This document shows positions 27,801 through 42,800 of a stretch of DNA of 64,000 bases, one piece after another. This DNA comes from Siphonodentalium dalli (Eukaryota > Mollusca > Scaphopoda > Gadilida > Siphonodentaliidae). The notes beneath the pieces are model-generated. The model was not told the origin of the DNA. It ran no database searches and saw only the letters and a list, made by a program, of their open reading frames with translations. A program made the translations under genes and the position numbers. The DNA is taken from assembly GCA_032622095.1 (NCBI GenBank), contig CP136067.1:39165549-39229548 (forward strand). Reading direction: 5' to 3'. The number at the start of each line of letters is the position of its first letter. The stretch's first letter is position 1.

Positions 27801-30800
27801 AGTTTTCGGGTAATATTTTTCTTTTTAAATATTTTTATTGACATCCAGAACATGTTAATGAATGACATGGGAAACAACAAAACAAATGGTAAATTGTTCT
27901 AGGTTTCTATATTAGACAGATTGAGAGATAGAGTTTTAGACCGAATAAAGATAAAAAGAGGGGAAAAGAAAGGTACAAATGGTGAAATGGTGTAAAGTAT
28001 GTTGGTAATTTCTATAAGAACGAGCGGCCGAACACGATCAGCAAATGATACGAAATTAGACGTACACATCACATATACCCACAGCCCACAACTGTTTCGC
28101 GCATAATGGCGGCACACTCCACTCTAAAGGTTACACTGGTGTAAATAGGGTACGGAGTGACATCTAGCGGATGCGGGAGAGAATATAGGAGAGAATAAAA
28201 TAGACACTGGGCCCTGATTGGTCAATAGCCTTGTGTGCTTTTTGCATAAAAAAAATCATCACACCTCATCACCAGTGTTCACGCTGGACCGAAAAAAACT
28301 TTAGCCAAAAGTTTAGCCAAATGAAAATTTTATTAGCCAAATGAAAAAAACTTTAGCCAAATGTTTTTTGGCCAAATTAAAAAAAACTTTGGCCAAATTA
28401 AATCATCGTTTTCTGGTCGGTTCACAATTAATGACTAAAACGTAAAATCTAACAGACACAGGTAAAATACACAATAATTTAAATAATTTTTATGAACTAG
28501 AAGTATCATTTATTAAAAATTTATTAATCTTTATGTGAAAGAGTGATTGGGGGGGGGGGTAACCCGGGATTGTCCTTCTTAATGTCATTATTTTTTTGTT
28601 TTATATCAATATCTTTTTTTAAATCATTAAATATTTATCCTTGCGAAAATATCTAAGTGACATCTGGAAACTAATAACTTAATATTGTTACGCCATTATC
28701 AAATTACAATCTGTCATACAAGCATGCATATTATTTTGTCCGTATCGGTATTGACGACAAAGAGCCACAAAATATCTGTCGTGATTCACATTTGGCTGAT
28801 TAAGCTATTGTCTTACACTTGGTGCTCATAAACCTCGACCGACATAAATACAATGTCATCATAAACATGCATTGTGCGGGAGTCCCGTGAGTGACCAGAC
28901 AGACACTGGGGGATTAGGGGATTAAATGTAAAATAATAACCTTTTGCTGTTTCGTGCAGAATGACATAATTTTTCTCCAGATTAAAACAGCCTGTTACGA
29001 ACAAATTGCTTATATACCAGCGTCAATGCACACTTTACAAAATATTGCTTTCTTCACATTGTCATGATTCAACCACGGTCGGTTTAATGTCCATGCGTCT
29101 TTGAATGTCCGTCTTGTGAAAACTAAAGATGAGTGCATATCACTGTGTGATCGCTTGGTTGATAGAGTTGTCGATCGGGTTTCCCTTTGTACTGTCCGCG
29201 ATCGGGTTTCCCTTTGTACAGTCGGCAATATATTCCCACTTTCGATATTTTCAGACTAGATCGTTCACATCACAGAATTGAAAACCCACTTGCCCAAATT
29301 TATGTTAGATTTGGAAATAAAAATATGTTTACTCTACACTAAATGTTAGAGCTTACCTTTTGCTGTTACGGAACGATATTTCATAAGTACGAAATTAATG
29401 AAATACTTTCGTCACCTAACTTCGTCTTTAATGTCGATCTATTGAGCGCTTTTATGAATTAGCTTTCTGACTCCATACTTTCAGTCTCCATTTGGGGTAA
29501 AAAAAAGTTTAGCCAAAAGTTTAGCCAAATGAAATTTTTATTAGCCAAATTCGAAAAAGATTAGCCATTGGCTAATTTGGCTACCGACAGCGTGAACACT
29601 GCTCATCACACCTCTTCCCTATAAAATAGCCATTGGCACAGGAATTAACCCTTTGTAGTAAAGTTTGAATTTTTTGGTGTGGTGGTCTAAAATATGACAG
29701 CATTTTTGTATGCGGTTCTGACAATAGTTACAAAAACACAAGATTTAAAGGCGAATTCCCTGCTAGACAGACATGATTTTTTTGCGTAAAACGTTTCCCC
29801 AAATGTCAATTTTTCAGATTTGAAGAAAACATTGGACCCAACATTTATATTGCCAACAGTACACGCTAAAACGTTAGCACTGAGGCTTATGGAAAACATT
29901 TCCACCAGTGTAACCTAAAGGGAAAAAAATAGCTTTTTGGCATTTTTAATTCCTGGGAGTCACTTTAAAGAATTGTAATGCATTTTTCACAGCTTGGTCT
30001 CTCAGTCCAATGAATCGCTCATGCATGGTGTGGCTATTCTTGCTGCTGGTGTCTTCTTTCGCTTACATCAGCCAAAAAAACTAGTATGATTTTTCATAAA
30101 AAAAATGCCAATTTTTCAAGGTATTTTCATTTTTTTCAAGGTGGTAATAGTCACATGATAATGCAAATGACCCATAACATGAGCATGTCAATGGCACACA
30201 TATCAATTGTTATAAGAAGCTAATCTAACAAGTATTTTGGATTTTATAGCCAGTGATATACATATACATATCATAAAAGTGTGTCATTTCACTGCTGGGT
30301 ATGGCCATTTGAAGGTCAATAGCACTAATGGACACATTTAAGAAAATGCTTCAGCAGTTCAAAGAGAGCATAACTTTGTTCAACTAATTCAATATACACC
30401 CACATCCAATTATCTTGGATCAACCTTGCAGACCTGAAAATGTCATATTTTAGTCTTCCATGTTCTGATAAAGTCACTGATGTGATTGATACTCCGCTGA
30501 TCAGATCTGGACTCAATGGCTGCGGACACACGTATCACAGTAGCGATGGCACAGTAGGTGTGACAATTAATTATGGTGGAGTTTGGTGACAATTTGTGGT
30601 GATAATTAATATGCCATAGCAAGCCTTGTCGCCCTATGCAAATTCGCACAATGAGTCTACCAAGCTCTACCCGCGACGGTCGATCTCTCAAGGATGTATC
30701 TACCTGAATATCTTTACGCAGTGTTATATTTTACATGCTAAGACACAAGTCCACTTGATAACTTAATGAATAACCCATCTCAACAGCCATGATTGTTCTT

Positions 30801-33800
30801 ATTAATGACATTAATATAAGTAGATAAACATGCATGCATTGAGATCATATAAAAAACGTACCACAATAATGCTATGTGAGCCAATGAGGAATTGCCACCA
30901 GGGGTCAATACTATGAAACTTTTTCTTTGTAAGAATCTACAATTGTTTGTAAGAAATAACAATTTATCATTCCGCCAATACTATGAACCTACGATTACAA
31001 ACATAAATCACAAATAGTACGTGTTCTTTGTATTTACAAATATCTCCAATCACAAAGAATGTTCGAGTACTATGAAACATAATTTTTCAGTTTTCGCACC
31101 CTTAACACCGATAATATATATATCTATGATACGCAGAGACGTGGCGACAAGGGGTCGATTCACCCCCTCGGGAAAATATTTTGTCAGCTGGAAATTTCAA
31201 GTACAACCCACAGGGACGTCGCGACAAGGGGGTTGGGTTATGTTTCTCGCTCCAAACATTTTATCAACACGTTCAACAGCTGGAAATTTGATACCTGAAA
31301 CAACATGAATTGGAAATTTTACAACAACAATAGGTTGAACTTGTTCTGTTATTTTGTTTTTTCCAACAATTTATTAGGGGGTATGTTTTGTTTTAGACCA
31401 ACATTTGCATATTTACCTCATTTGGTCAAAAGTTTGGATTGAAATGGCCTATATTTAGAAATTGTCAAACCTTATGGTGTGTCAGCTTGGGTGTGATGTA
31501 GCAGTATGTGTTCCTTGTAACTACTGAAATTACCCAATTTATTGAAAGTTACAACGTTAAGAACTTGTCTAGAATGTCTATATAGGGTGTCAAACATAAA
31601 TTGTCGATTTTCACATCCTTAAACCAGAGCATATAACCATCTGATTCGCAGGGATGTAGCCCCCTTATGAAAATGTGTTATCAATGGAAATCTCATAAAC
31701 AGGGACATGGCGATAGTGGTCTTGGGAACACGATGCCTGGCACATTACAGCTGTTCAGAATAGGATGGGGCGAGTAGCCGCCAAATCGTATGAGTCACAA
31801 CATCTCTGACAAAAGTTAGTGATTAATACAAATAGTGAGTGATACTTGCGGATTATAGCCAACATTAGCATGTAACATGTACTTACCATAATCAATGATA
31901 TATCCAAGAATGGATAAAAATGACGCGTGTTCCCAATGTGAGTATGATTTTTCGCTCAAGGATGCATTGCGGATTATCCTTTGAGTTTCAATCGTCGACG
32001 CGAATGCATTTGGTCACGGTAAAGGACACGAATACGAAGATGCAAGCACAGTTTTCATAAATGACTAGAGCATAAATGCAGTGACGTGGCAAGATGCTCT
32101 TTTTTTTTTTCGAAACGTCGATATCCAACTGTGTATCCCCACCCCTCAATTATAAACAATTATAAAATTGTTTACCCCGGTTGGCTTCTGATTTTCAAGC
32201 TGTAACAGTAAGTTGTGCACCCCCGCCCCTTGGATTGGACATATTGACTAAATATGACTAACTTAGTGTTACAAACGTTTTGAGTAACTTTGGTCAATTA
32301 TTGGAATTATTTGCACATAATTCAGCAACTTTAATTTACGCCTTCCAATTGACTAAGAAAAGTCCCCATTTCTTAGTCGTTATGACTAACATCACCCTAG
32401 TAATTTTGATTAATGTTATGCCTCAGTCATGTTGGCTGAACTAAGTCAGTCATCCTGAGGTTTTGTTTTGTTATCAACGTAGAAAAATTAAAATACTTTC
32501 CTCTTGATATACGATTCCATCGTTATGTGGAATTTATAGGCATTTTTTTGTTCAAAGGGTGCAAATGGAAATTATAGGATGGACACCCCGTCGCCAAACT
32601 GAGCCCATATAGCCACGTCCCTATCTAGATATATTATAAGATATCGGAGCAGTTTGAAATTATAAAATGACACTCCTATTGGTTTGGTTTGGTTTATTAG
32701 GGTTTATCGACGTTCTAGCCGCTATGCCACACACGACGTTGTCAATTTTACGGATGGAGGAAAGACCACGCAGAGGCTCGATTTCACCGTAGAAACCACC
32801 GACCACCGGAAAGCAACTGACAAACTTGCCCAGATACACGATTCCGGTCACCCTCCATATGACGGGGTTAGAACCAGCTTCGTCAGCACTGGACGGCATG
32901 TAACGATGTAGTGCACCTGTCATTCTACCGACTGGCACTCTACCGCACCACTCCTGGTGTATAGTCCACTTACAATGGTCTCGTTACCACATATTTTCTG
33001 TAACTGATATGTATATATGCTCTTCATACTTGGAGGTCAATAAACAATATAACCGAAACCATTAACACGTCCCTGCTTCGATACACCCCTCCCGCTAAAA
33101 TGGAGCCACGTTACTGCCTCGATGTGTTATGATAAGAGTAGCGGATCAGTTTGAAATAATAGGATGGTCACAATATATATAATGCTATACCATCAAAATA
33201 ATATTTTATTTTCACAAACTGAATGGTTGTAAATTTGTAATTTGTAAAAACAATGATACCAAAATGTTTGTAGTACTCGGTATTACACTAACTTGTACTT
33301 ACATACACACACTACAAACGAACCGTTTAATTGTTAACTTGCGCAGACAAGTGGTCATCAACTTAGCAATCCGTGAACCGATTGGATAGCTCTGATAAGC
33401 GTTCACCTCTCAACTTATGATTGGTTATTTCTTTTGTAACTTTGGCCCGCCGTGATTCAATATAGTGTTAATCACTCACAGGCAAAGGGTTGTCCGTAAG
33501 CAATCTACAATAATCAACAGTAGATCTTTGTGAAATTTTCGAGATTTTGTTAGCTCATCGTTTCATAGTACCGGCGTTCTCACTAATCACAATATGATAG
33601 CACGCATTGTAACTTCCCCATATAAATTGTTGTCAGTTATTTTAGCTCTATATACATGTCCGTCTAATTTGAACTGGTATTCAGATAACACTGATAACAT
33701 GTGCATGGGAGCAGAGTGGGGAGTTAGTTTTTTCTAAGTTTTACAGCTGCCTTTTAGGGGTTTCACCTCTCGCCCAGTCTAAGGTATTACAATAATACGG

Positions 33801-36800
33801 CTAAATTTTCCCTGTACTATGAAACCACTGTGATCGTTAACACAAATTTGTAATTACAAATTAATAAATACAATTTGTATTTACAGGTATAAAATTGTTC
33901 ATAGTATTGACCCCAGGCCACGGTCAAACACAATCCTGGACGATCTATCGTGCAATTATATATATCGTCGTGAATACAATTTAGCAAAACTTAATGAGTA
34001 TAGATCAACCTTGGTGAAAAGAAATGGGTTAATTGGTCCAGCCGACTCATTGTGCGGAAAATAAGCAGGCGACATGGATAGCTATGGCACAGAATTATGA
34101 CGGACAAATTGTCACCAAACTCCACCATAATAAATTGTCACACCTACTATGCCATCGCTACTGTGGTACGTGTGTCCGAAGCCAATGACATCACATCATC
34201 AGAAGTTCTCTCATGGAAAGAATCTTGTAAGTCTTCCAAGTTTGCAACACCAGACCCCAAAAACTGTGTGAAAATGGGGCCTGAACATGACTTGAGGTGG
34301 AAAATTGTGCTTTTTTGATGAATAATGTGTTAAAGGGGGTGGGGTTAAATTGTGTGTGATACAACCACAGAAGTGATATTGTTTTTGAACACATTTTTTC
34401 CATTGATGGGCAATTCTGAAGAAATGTAGGGAGTTACAGTTATTCCGCGAAAAAGCGGGCTATCGCTTTAGGTTACACTGGTGTAAATATGGTACGGAGT
34501 GACATCTAGCGGATGCGGGAGGAATATATAGGAGAGAATAAAATAGACACTGGGCCCTGATTGGTCAATAGCCGTGTGTGATTTTTGCATAAACAAATCA
34601 CCACACCTCTTCCCTATGATTTCCCATAGGTAAAATAGCCATTGGCACAGGAATTAACCCTTTGTAGTGAAGTTTGAATTTTTTGGTGTGGTCTAAAATA
34701 TGACAGCATTTTTTTATGTGGTTCTGACACTAGTCACGAAAACACAAGATTTAAAGGCGAATTCCCTGCTATACAGACATGATTTATTTTGCGTAAACAG
34801 TTTCCCCAAATGTCAATTTTTTCAGATTTAAAGAAAATGTTTTACCCAACATTTATAACGACAACAGTAAACGCTAACACTTTAGCACTGAGGCCTATGG
34901 AAAACATTTACACCAGTGTAACCTAAACATAGCTCACACAAATGCAAACAGCATCAGGGCCCGCAAACAAGAACTAATTGAATACGTAGAAGAAAATAAA
35001 ATAGATATACTCACTGTAAACGATACAAAATTAGGCAACGACATTAACTTCTCATTTCCCGGCTTTAACACCCATAGAAAATACAGATCCTCCGCAGGGG
35101 GTGGTGTCGCAATACTAGTTAGACACCGCATAAAATACACCATTATCAACACGTCCCAACTTAAAGAAAAAATCATAGCAATAGAAACAACTATCAGCAA
35201 TAGGAAAACAGCTATAATTTCACTATACGTCCCACCGGGCAAAACTCCTACTAAACCTTTCTGTGAGACCTTAACGCAAAACACATTGTAAAAAATGCAG
35301 CAAAACTAATCCCTACGGGGACGAACTATACGACATAATCGAAGACCATGACATAATACTACTCAATAACAAAGGCATCGCAACCAACCACGACATAAAA
35401 CCAAATCATGAGAAATGTTAGACTACGCCCTAGCCACGCCATCAATCGCAAAAAAACAATACACAAATACATGATAACGATTCGATATAGGGAGTGACCA
35501 CTATCCGGTCGAACTCTACATAACAAACATAAAACCACAACACAACAAAGATATTCTCAAAAGAAACCTCAGGAATGCAGATTGGAACAAATTTTGGGAA
35601 CACATAAACTTAAACATTGGCAATACTGAAATTAACACCCCAAATGACATCGAAATGGCAGCCAAATCAATATCCGACATAATTAAGGATGCAGCATGCC
35701 CAAAAAAAGAAAATAAAGCAAAATACATGGAGAGTATCACGGCAAACATTATAATTAATTCACCTCAAACGCAAAACATGCAGACTAATGCAAAAACATC
35801 CTAAAGACATCGAATACAAAACTATATGTAACAACTTAACAAGACAAGTAAACAAAGCAGTTAAGCGGGGGAAAAGGGAATCATGGGAGAGGGTTACCAC
35901 CAAACTCGGGGAAAGTCAATTAGATGGGAAATTCTTAACTGGCCAAGCTACCTCAAACAATAGCGACAAACAAATCAAAGACGAAAACAACGAACCATTC
36001 ACAAACAACACAGACAAAGCTAAAATGTTCGCGACATCGCTACAAAATATACACAAAACCCACACAGGTGACCAATTCAGCGAAAAGTTCAGAAAAGATG
36101 TAATTGAATATATAAGACAAAACAAACACACATTCGTACACTTAAAATCACCCTTACCCGAGGCAGACGATGAACACACATTGACAACTACTATTACACC
36201 ACAAGAAATCCAAGACTGCCTCAAGCGAGCAAAACCAAACAAAGCCCCGGGTGATGACGAATTAACATTTGGAATTATCAAACAGGGCCAAAAATCAATG
36301 TTCGATAGACTAGAACTTATATATAATAAATAACACGGCGACTTCCCTAAATCGTGGAAATCCGCTATAGGGGTTATGATTCCAAAACCAGACAAAGACC
36401 ATAACATAGCTACAAATTTTAGACCCATTAGTTTACTTCAATGTTTGGGAAAACTTTTCGAACGAATTATCAGCACCAGAATATTAAACCACATTGAGAA
36501 CCAACAGTTTTTCAACAAATTCCAACGTGCATATCGTAAAGGCAAAGAGGGAACCGAACATGTTTATAGAATATTAGAAGACATGCGCACAGCAATAGGC
36601 CGGGAGGGGGCTTCCATATTCTTGGATGTAGAAAAGGCCTTCGATTCAGTATGGCACCACGGCCTTTGATAAAATTGAGTTTTGTTTGTCTTGTTTATAT
36701 AGTAAAATTATGTTTCCTATATTATGCACGCGGTGCGTGCATGGCTCGTTATTAATTCGAGTATGGGAGAACAATAAGTCATGAATTAATCTGTTTCGCC

Positions 36801-39800
36801 CAGCACTACGCTCCTGTTCACAAATAATACGTCAACTCACAGGTTATGTATTATATACAGCTTGTGTATTGACGTAATATTTGTAAACAAACCTTTTTTC
36901 CAGTTTACTATGCATCCACGTGTAATACTATGATCATTCAATCGAGACGACATACCTCCACACCGATTACGCTTACCAATCTGCAGTGAGCGCGCACGGG
37001 ACAATACACGAAGGAGTTTGGCACACTATCGATCGGCTATGACGACATCGAATCTATTTTTATACTAACAGTGACGGTTTATCATTTAAATTAAAGGGCA
37101 ACATACAGCCCCTCCGGGAAAATGGTTTGATCCGTATACGCGCTCACTCCACTCGACCGCTATGTAATATGTTGTGACGATTCACATAGTAATTTAGTGT
37201 CACTTAATTTGAAAACATTATTGACATTATCTGAATGGCATACCCCTCCCGCCACGTAATAAAATTGTGGGGTACATATGACTTAGTCTGGACTGGCATT
37301 TAACACGCCTGTGCGCTGGTATCAGATCAATTGAGTTATCTTTCTTCGAAAAAAAAAATGAATATACAAAGAGCTTAATATGCTTCAATGTAAATACAGA
37401 ATACATGTCATTAGCCAGCGGTTAACATGGCATACGCCAACGTATACATGCACATCATACATGATAATGTGAATAGTCTTGTTCATTATTTAATTGTTAT
37501 TCATTTGTTTGTATACTTACTTAGTTCATCGCTCAGTTATGTTTTCATTGTAACATGCTATAATAATGGCATCACATAGAATAAGCATTGATGAGGTCAA
37601 GGAGAACCCTGCCATGGATTTTTCTACAATATATGAGGAACTTCTAAAACATACCAATGATCCAGACGAAATATCTCCCGACTCACCATTTGATCTTCAT
37701 GATCAAAATTGTCAATATCTGTCTCCTTCAGAATTTAAAACCAAGTACGAACACGCTAACAATAAAGGGCCAAACATCCTAAACCTCAATTGTCGGAGTT
37801 TAAGTGCTAACTGGGATAAATTAAATAACTTTCTCTGTGAACTTCAACAAGAAAAGAACATATTCGATATAATAGGACTAACAGAAGTATTCAAAATACA
37901 CACAAATGGTCTAGATTTCTCTCTAGAAGGTTACCACCCTCTCCTATATAAGACGAGAACAGAGACCGACGACGGAAGAGGGGGCGTGGCAGTTTATGTT
38001 AATGACAATTTACCATATCAAATTAGAGACGATCTCACAATTTTTAATGCTCACAAAATTTAATCTCTGTTCCTGGAAATATTTCCCGAAAAAAATAATT
38101 CTTACATCATCGGTTGTGTCTACAGACCAAATACCGCGCCCTTAGCTGACTTAGACGTATTCCAATCGTCAATTGAAAACATATTAGGTATTGTAAACAA
38201 CGAGCACAAAAAATGCTATTTATTCGGTGATTTCAATATAGATTTATTAAAGTTCGCCACACATAACAAAACTGAAAAATTCGTCGATACAATGTTCTCA
38301 GAAGGGTTTTTACCATCCATTACCAGATCTACCGGTACTAGAATAACTGAATTCTCAGCTACTCTAATAGACAACATTTTCTCAAATAACGTTTTGAATG
38401 ATAACGAATCTGGTATAATAATTACCGATGTTTCTGATCATTTGGCATGTTTCTACATGCATGGGACTAAATCACCGGCGCCACTTATGAGCTCAACGCG
38501 TGATCGGCGAGTTTATTCACAAAAAAATATGAACTTGTTCAAACAAATTCTTACCACATCATCGTTTGATGGTGTATACAATTGCCATTGTCCAAACGAA
38601 TCATACAACAGATTTATTACAACGTATACTGATGCATTCCATACAGCCTTCCCAGTAACTAATACTCACATCCCTAAAAGATTCATAAAACAAAATCCTT
38701 GGATCACTTCTGGAGTCCTAACGTCTTCGCATACAAAAAACAAACTATATAGAACGAAACTAAAAAATCCAACCGATCTAAACATAAAAAAATATAAAAC
38801 ATTCTGCAATATATATAATAAAGTCATCAGGAAGAGTAAATCTCCTTACTATAAGAATATTTTCAATGAAAACAGGGGCAACATGAAAGCCACTTGGAAA
38901 ATCCTTAGAAGTATAATCGGCAAGAATAAATCATCATTCATACCACCAAGCGAATTCATCAGCAACGGCGAACGCATATCTGACCCAAAAGAGATTGCAT
39001 CCCATTTCAATTCATTCTTTGTTAATGTTGGACACAACATAGTCAACTCGATACCTCATACTGAAAACTCACATGTAGATTATCTTACGGGCCATTATCC
39101 TCATATTTTTAAACTTCTCCCTACAAATGAGCAAGAAGTAATCCTAACAGCATTCAAAATAAAACCAAAACATACTCTTGATTTAAATAATATTTCCAGC
39201 AAACTTATGAAAGTAACAATTAATGAAGTAGCACAACCACTGGTCCACATAATTAATCGTTTATTCAAAGTGGGGAAATTTCCAGATGATATGAAACTGG
39301 CGAAAGTAAAAAGGGCGATAATTCTAATTTCAATAATTATCGACCGATAAGTATACTTCCTATATTTTCCAAAATTATGGAAAAAATAATGGCCATCAGA
39401 CTCAGAGACTTTCTTAACGACAATGATATATTGTACGAACACCAGTATGGTTTTCGTAGCAAACACTCAACCTACAATCCAATAATTCAACTCCTAAGTT
39501 CAGTTGCACAAAATAATGACCAAATATCTAGAGATTCAACATTAGCATTATTCGTTGATTTTTCGAAAGCATTTTGACTCTATAAATCATGAAATACTCT
39601 TATCTAAACTATCCCACTATGGAATTATAGGTCTTATAAACGACTGGTTTCGTAGCTATTTAGTTAATAGAGAACAGTGTGTATGCTTTAAAAATACACT
39701 CTCTGAAACTTTAGATGTTAGTTGTGGAGTGCCCCAGGGGTAAATTTAGGACCTCTTCTTTTTCTAATTTATGTTAACGACATGAAAGATGCAACCACCC

Positions 39801-42800
39801 TCTCGCTACTTTCATTTGCTGACGATACAACCCTATATACATATGGTAATAACACACACGACTTAAAAGCGTATATGAATACCGAAATAGCAAAATTCTT
39901 CGAATGGTGTTGTGCAAATTATATACAAATAAATCCTTCAAAATGTAAATATATTCTCTTTCATCCTATGAACAACTCGCATAGGGGCGATAATCTATCA
40001 CTTAGGATCAACAACACCGAAATTACACAGGTTGGTAACACGAGACACGAACAATCATTAACTTATTTAGGTGTGAAATTGGATGAAAATTTGAAATTTC
40101 ATCATCACATAAATCATGTGTGCGCTAGAAATGCCAGTGCAAATTATAGTCTGAATAAAGTTAAACACTTCTTACGCGAAGCACTCAAATCGTTATACTA
40201 TGCAATAGTTCACAGTCATTTTATGTATGCTATACATATATGGGGAAATTTGAATAAAAGTGATAGAGTATTCAAACTGCAAAAAAAATTCATGCGCACA
40301 ATAAACAATACAAAATACAATAGTCACACAGATCCGCTATTTAAAACAAATGACATTTTAAAATTTAATGATATCTATACCCTGCATTCAAATCTCATTG
40401 TGCATGACTGGTTTCACAACCAGTTACCAAATTCATTTGAAAATTTCTTCACAAGTTCCCAAAATGACACGCGACAAGATGGTATGCTCAAATCTGGGAC
40501 ACCGAAAAGTGTCTTCTCGGAAAACTTACCAGAACACTATCTTCCGAAGATGTGGAATTCCCTGGACGACAAACTAAAACGTCTTCCAACACGAACAATG
40601 TTCAAAAATGATTACTCTCGAAATAGGCTATCTTCATATCAACTGAATCCCAAATGTACATACAAACATTGTCCTGACTGCAACGATGTTAATAAGTAGT
40701 ATAGTATTCGTATAGCGATAACTGACATGGTATAACAAGAGAGAATGATAGATAATACATGTGCATCATCACCCTATCGCAGGAAATACATGAATGTATT
40801 ATTCGAATGCCTTATCCGACCCATTGGTTAAACAATTATCATTGTTCTCCGCTGGCCTCATCCATATATCCATATTCCACATGCTTGTACTTTACATACC
40901 ATATCACAAACTGAGCGATGAACGGTGAACGACAAACGAATTATACTATTATTTATTAAAAAACAGACATTTATATACCAATGTTTAAAGTTAACAAGAC
41001 AAAACCTAGATAAATTAACATTATTATTACATGTATAGTTATATTACTTTTCAACGGGGACGGCAGGTAGACAACCTTCTTGGTTATGCTGTCCCCGATA
41101 GCTCATTGAATGTTATACTATTACACTGTGTATATAATTGTATATATCATATGAATGAGTTATGAATAAATAATCATAGTCATAGTCACTAAAAACAACA
41201 ACCGACATCCTCACTAAAATGTTAAGTCTTATCTCTTAATTTCTCATGCAAAGATCTATCAAAGTAAGGGTCGGGGAAGAAATTTCAGACAGTGTCAACC
41301 TTAAAGCCGGTACGCCCAGGGGTCCGTATTAAGTACGTTACTTTATATATACGTTAACGACATACCTAACAATCCACTACACAACATACAAATCTCACAA
41401 TTCGTCGATGATCTGGGCATTTGGACCACAGGTGGTAACTCCAAAACGCTAGAATTCAGACTAAAAAAACAACTCAACGACCTGGAAGGGTGGTGTTCTA
41501 AATGGCGCATCAAACTGAACGCCAAAAAAAAACGCAATTAATCCTCTTTAGCAGAAAACATACCAAATACAAACTTAAATTGTCCATCTATGGGGAAACT
41601 TTCGAACAAACCAAGGATGCAACACTCCTGGGAATAACTATTGACCAAAAACTATCTTTCCAAACACACATTTAAAACATATCAACCAGGGCCTACCAAA
41701 GAATTGAGCTATTAAGGATGCTCAGGGGCATATAATGGGAACTCAATACAGTAACCCTAATTAAGCTATATAATCAATTTATGCGACCAATCATGGAATA
41801 TGAGGCCATGATAACCGCCGATTTATCCATATCTACACTCAACAAACTTCAAGTAATCGAAAACAAAGCATTAAGAATGGCACTCCAAGAAAATACACAA
41901 ACCCCCATCAGGGCATTACATAAAGCAGCCGACATACCCCCGCCCCACGTTAGACTTCAAACTCTAGCGGCAACACTCTAATAGACTACAAGGTAGCACC
42001 CTAATCGACGAACTCGAGCTCAGGAAAACACAACTGACCAAAACAAACAACAAACAAACAAATGGGCATATATCTTAAGAACTTAATAAACACGCGAGGT
42101 CGATCAGGTTACTAACACAGTCCAGTCAAAATGATGGTCTAATACTCAAAATCTCATTTCAGCTATCCAGAGAACACAACGTCCACCATATGGGTTATGG
42201 CGCGAACAATTATTTTGTTCGGCCTTGCGACTCCGTCCGAGTTAACGGCTACTATACATTCCCACTTACTTAGAACAAGAACTCAGTGCGGTCAAACACA
42301 TTTAAAATTATTGGTTTGTCAGCGGACATATATTACATGATCTGTAATTTCCATGTAAGGCGCCAAATACACGATATTTACAGGGATGTGTGTATCCACC
42401 CTCAGGGTGTGGATTGAAGAAGGATTATATTGAAAGTTGTGTTTCATTAATTGACAAGTCTGACAATTAAGAAATGGAGAAATTCCTTCTCTATTCCCTC
42501 TCCATTTGCAGATATAATATTAAATTCAGTAAAAGTAAATGGAGTTTCTTTTTTTCATTACACCAGTCTTTTATTTCAATCCACTGAAAAAATGTAGCAC
42601 GTACACAGATCAGTCGTTGTAATTTTCATAGTTATAATAATGCCTTTGTTCCAAAGATTCTGGTATTGATACGAAACTGTAACCACCGAAATTTAGTATC
42701 GCTTGTGCATCTGAAAGGAAAAGTATATTAGCCATTACAGTACTGGTCGTTAATGTGTTAAAATTTTAGCCCCTTTTATTCATACAGGTAGGTATGGTTT

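Larger units (their letters stand above)
30901..33914. mobile_element. 3-kb element with GGGGTCAATACTATGAA inverted ends
   Basis: Exact 17-bp terminal inverted repeats lie at 30901-30917 and 33898-33914. Subterminal sequence on both sides repeats TACTATGAA and TTTGTAATTACAAA-like motifs. The interior holds a TTTCCAACT-type repeat and a SINE-like segment but no transposase. The direct flanks (CCA and AGG) do not give a clear target duplication. The whole lies between the arms at 30505-30665 and 34045-34190. Confidence 0.6.
36670..41189 (+). mobile_element. CR1-like LINE nested in the Jockey-like LINE, almost full length
   Basis: About 0.9 kb of 5' leader precedes the ATG at 37566. The ORF2-type reading frame runs to 40699: endonuclease with LNCRSLSANWDKLNNFL, FGDFNIDLL and SDHLACF; RT with NNYRPISILPIFSK, FVDFSKAFDSI, GVPQG and the catalytic FADDT; then a C-terminal region ending in CTYKHCPDC. 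Only four lesions are obvious: a TAA at 38061, frameshifts near 39310 and 39577, and one missing base near 39741. The 3' UTR ends AATAAATAATCATAGTCATAGTC, a short-repeat tail typical of CR1-type elements. No first ORF was found. Confidence 0.87.
34919..42060 (+). pseudogene. Jockey-like LINE, interrupted by a second LINE
   Basis: The endonuclease N-terminus reads AHTNANSIRARKQELIEYV at about 34928 and stops at 35291. Relics with SDHYPVEL follow near 35505. The frame at 35788-36333 is the linker and start of RT (KAPGDDELTFG), and 36376-36669 has FRPISLLQCLGKLFER and motif A FLDVEKAFDSVW. The frame is then cut by 36670-41189 and resumes with RSIKVRVGEEISD, VNDIPNN, the catalytic FVDDL at about 41403, and a C-terminal frame at 41781-41981. 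Internal stops and frameshifts show it is inactive. The 5' end is missing. Confidence 0.88.
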
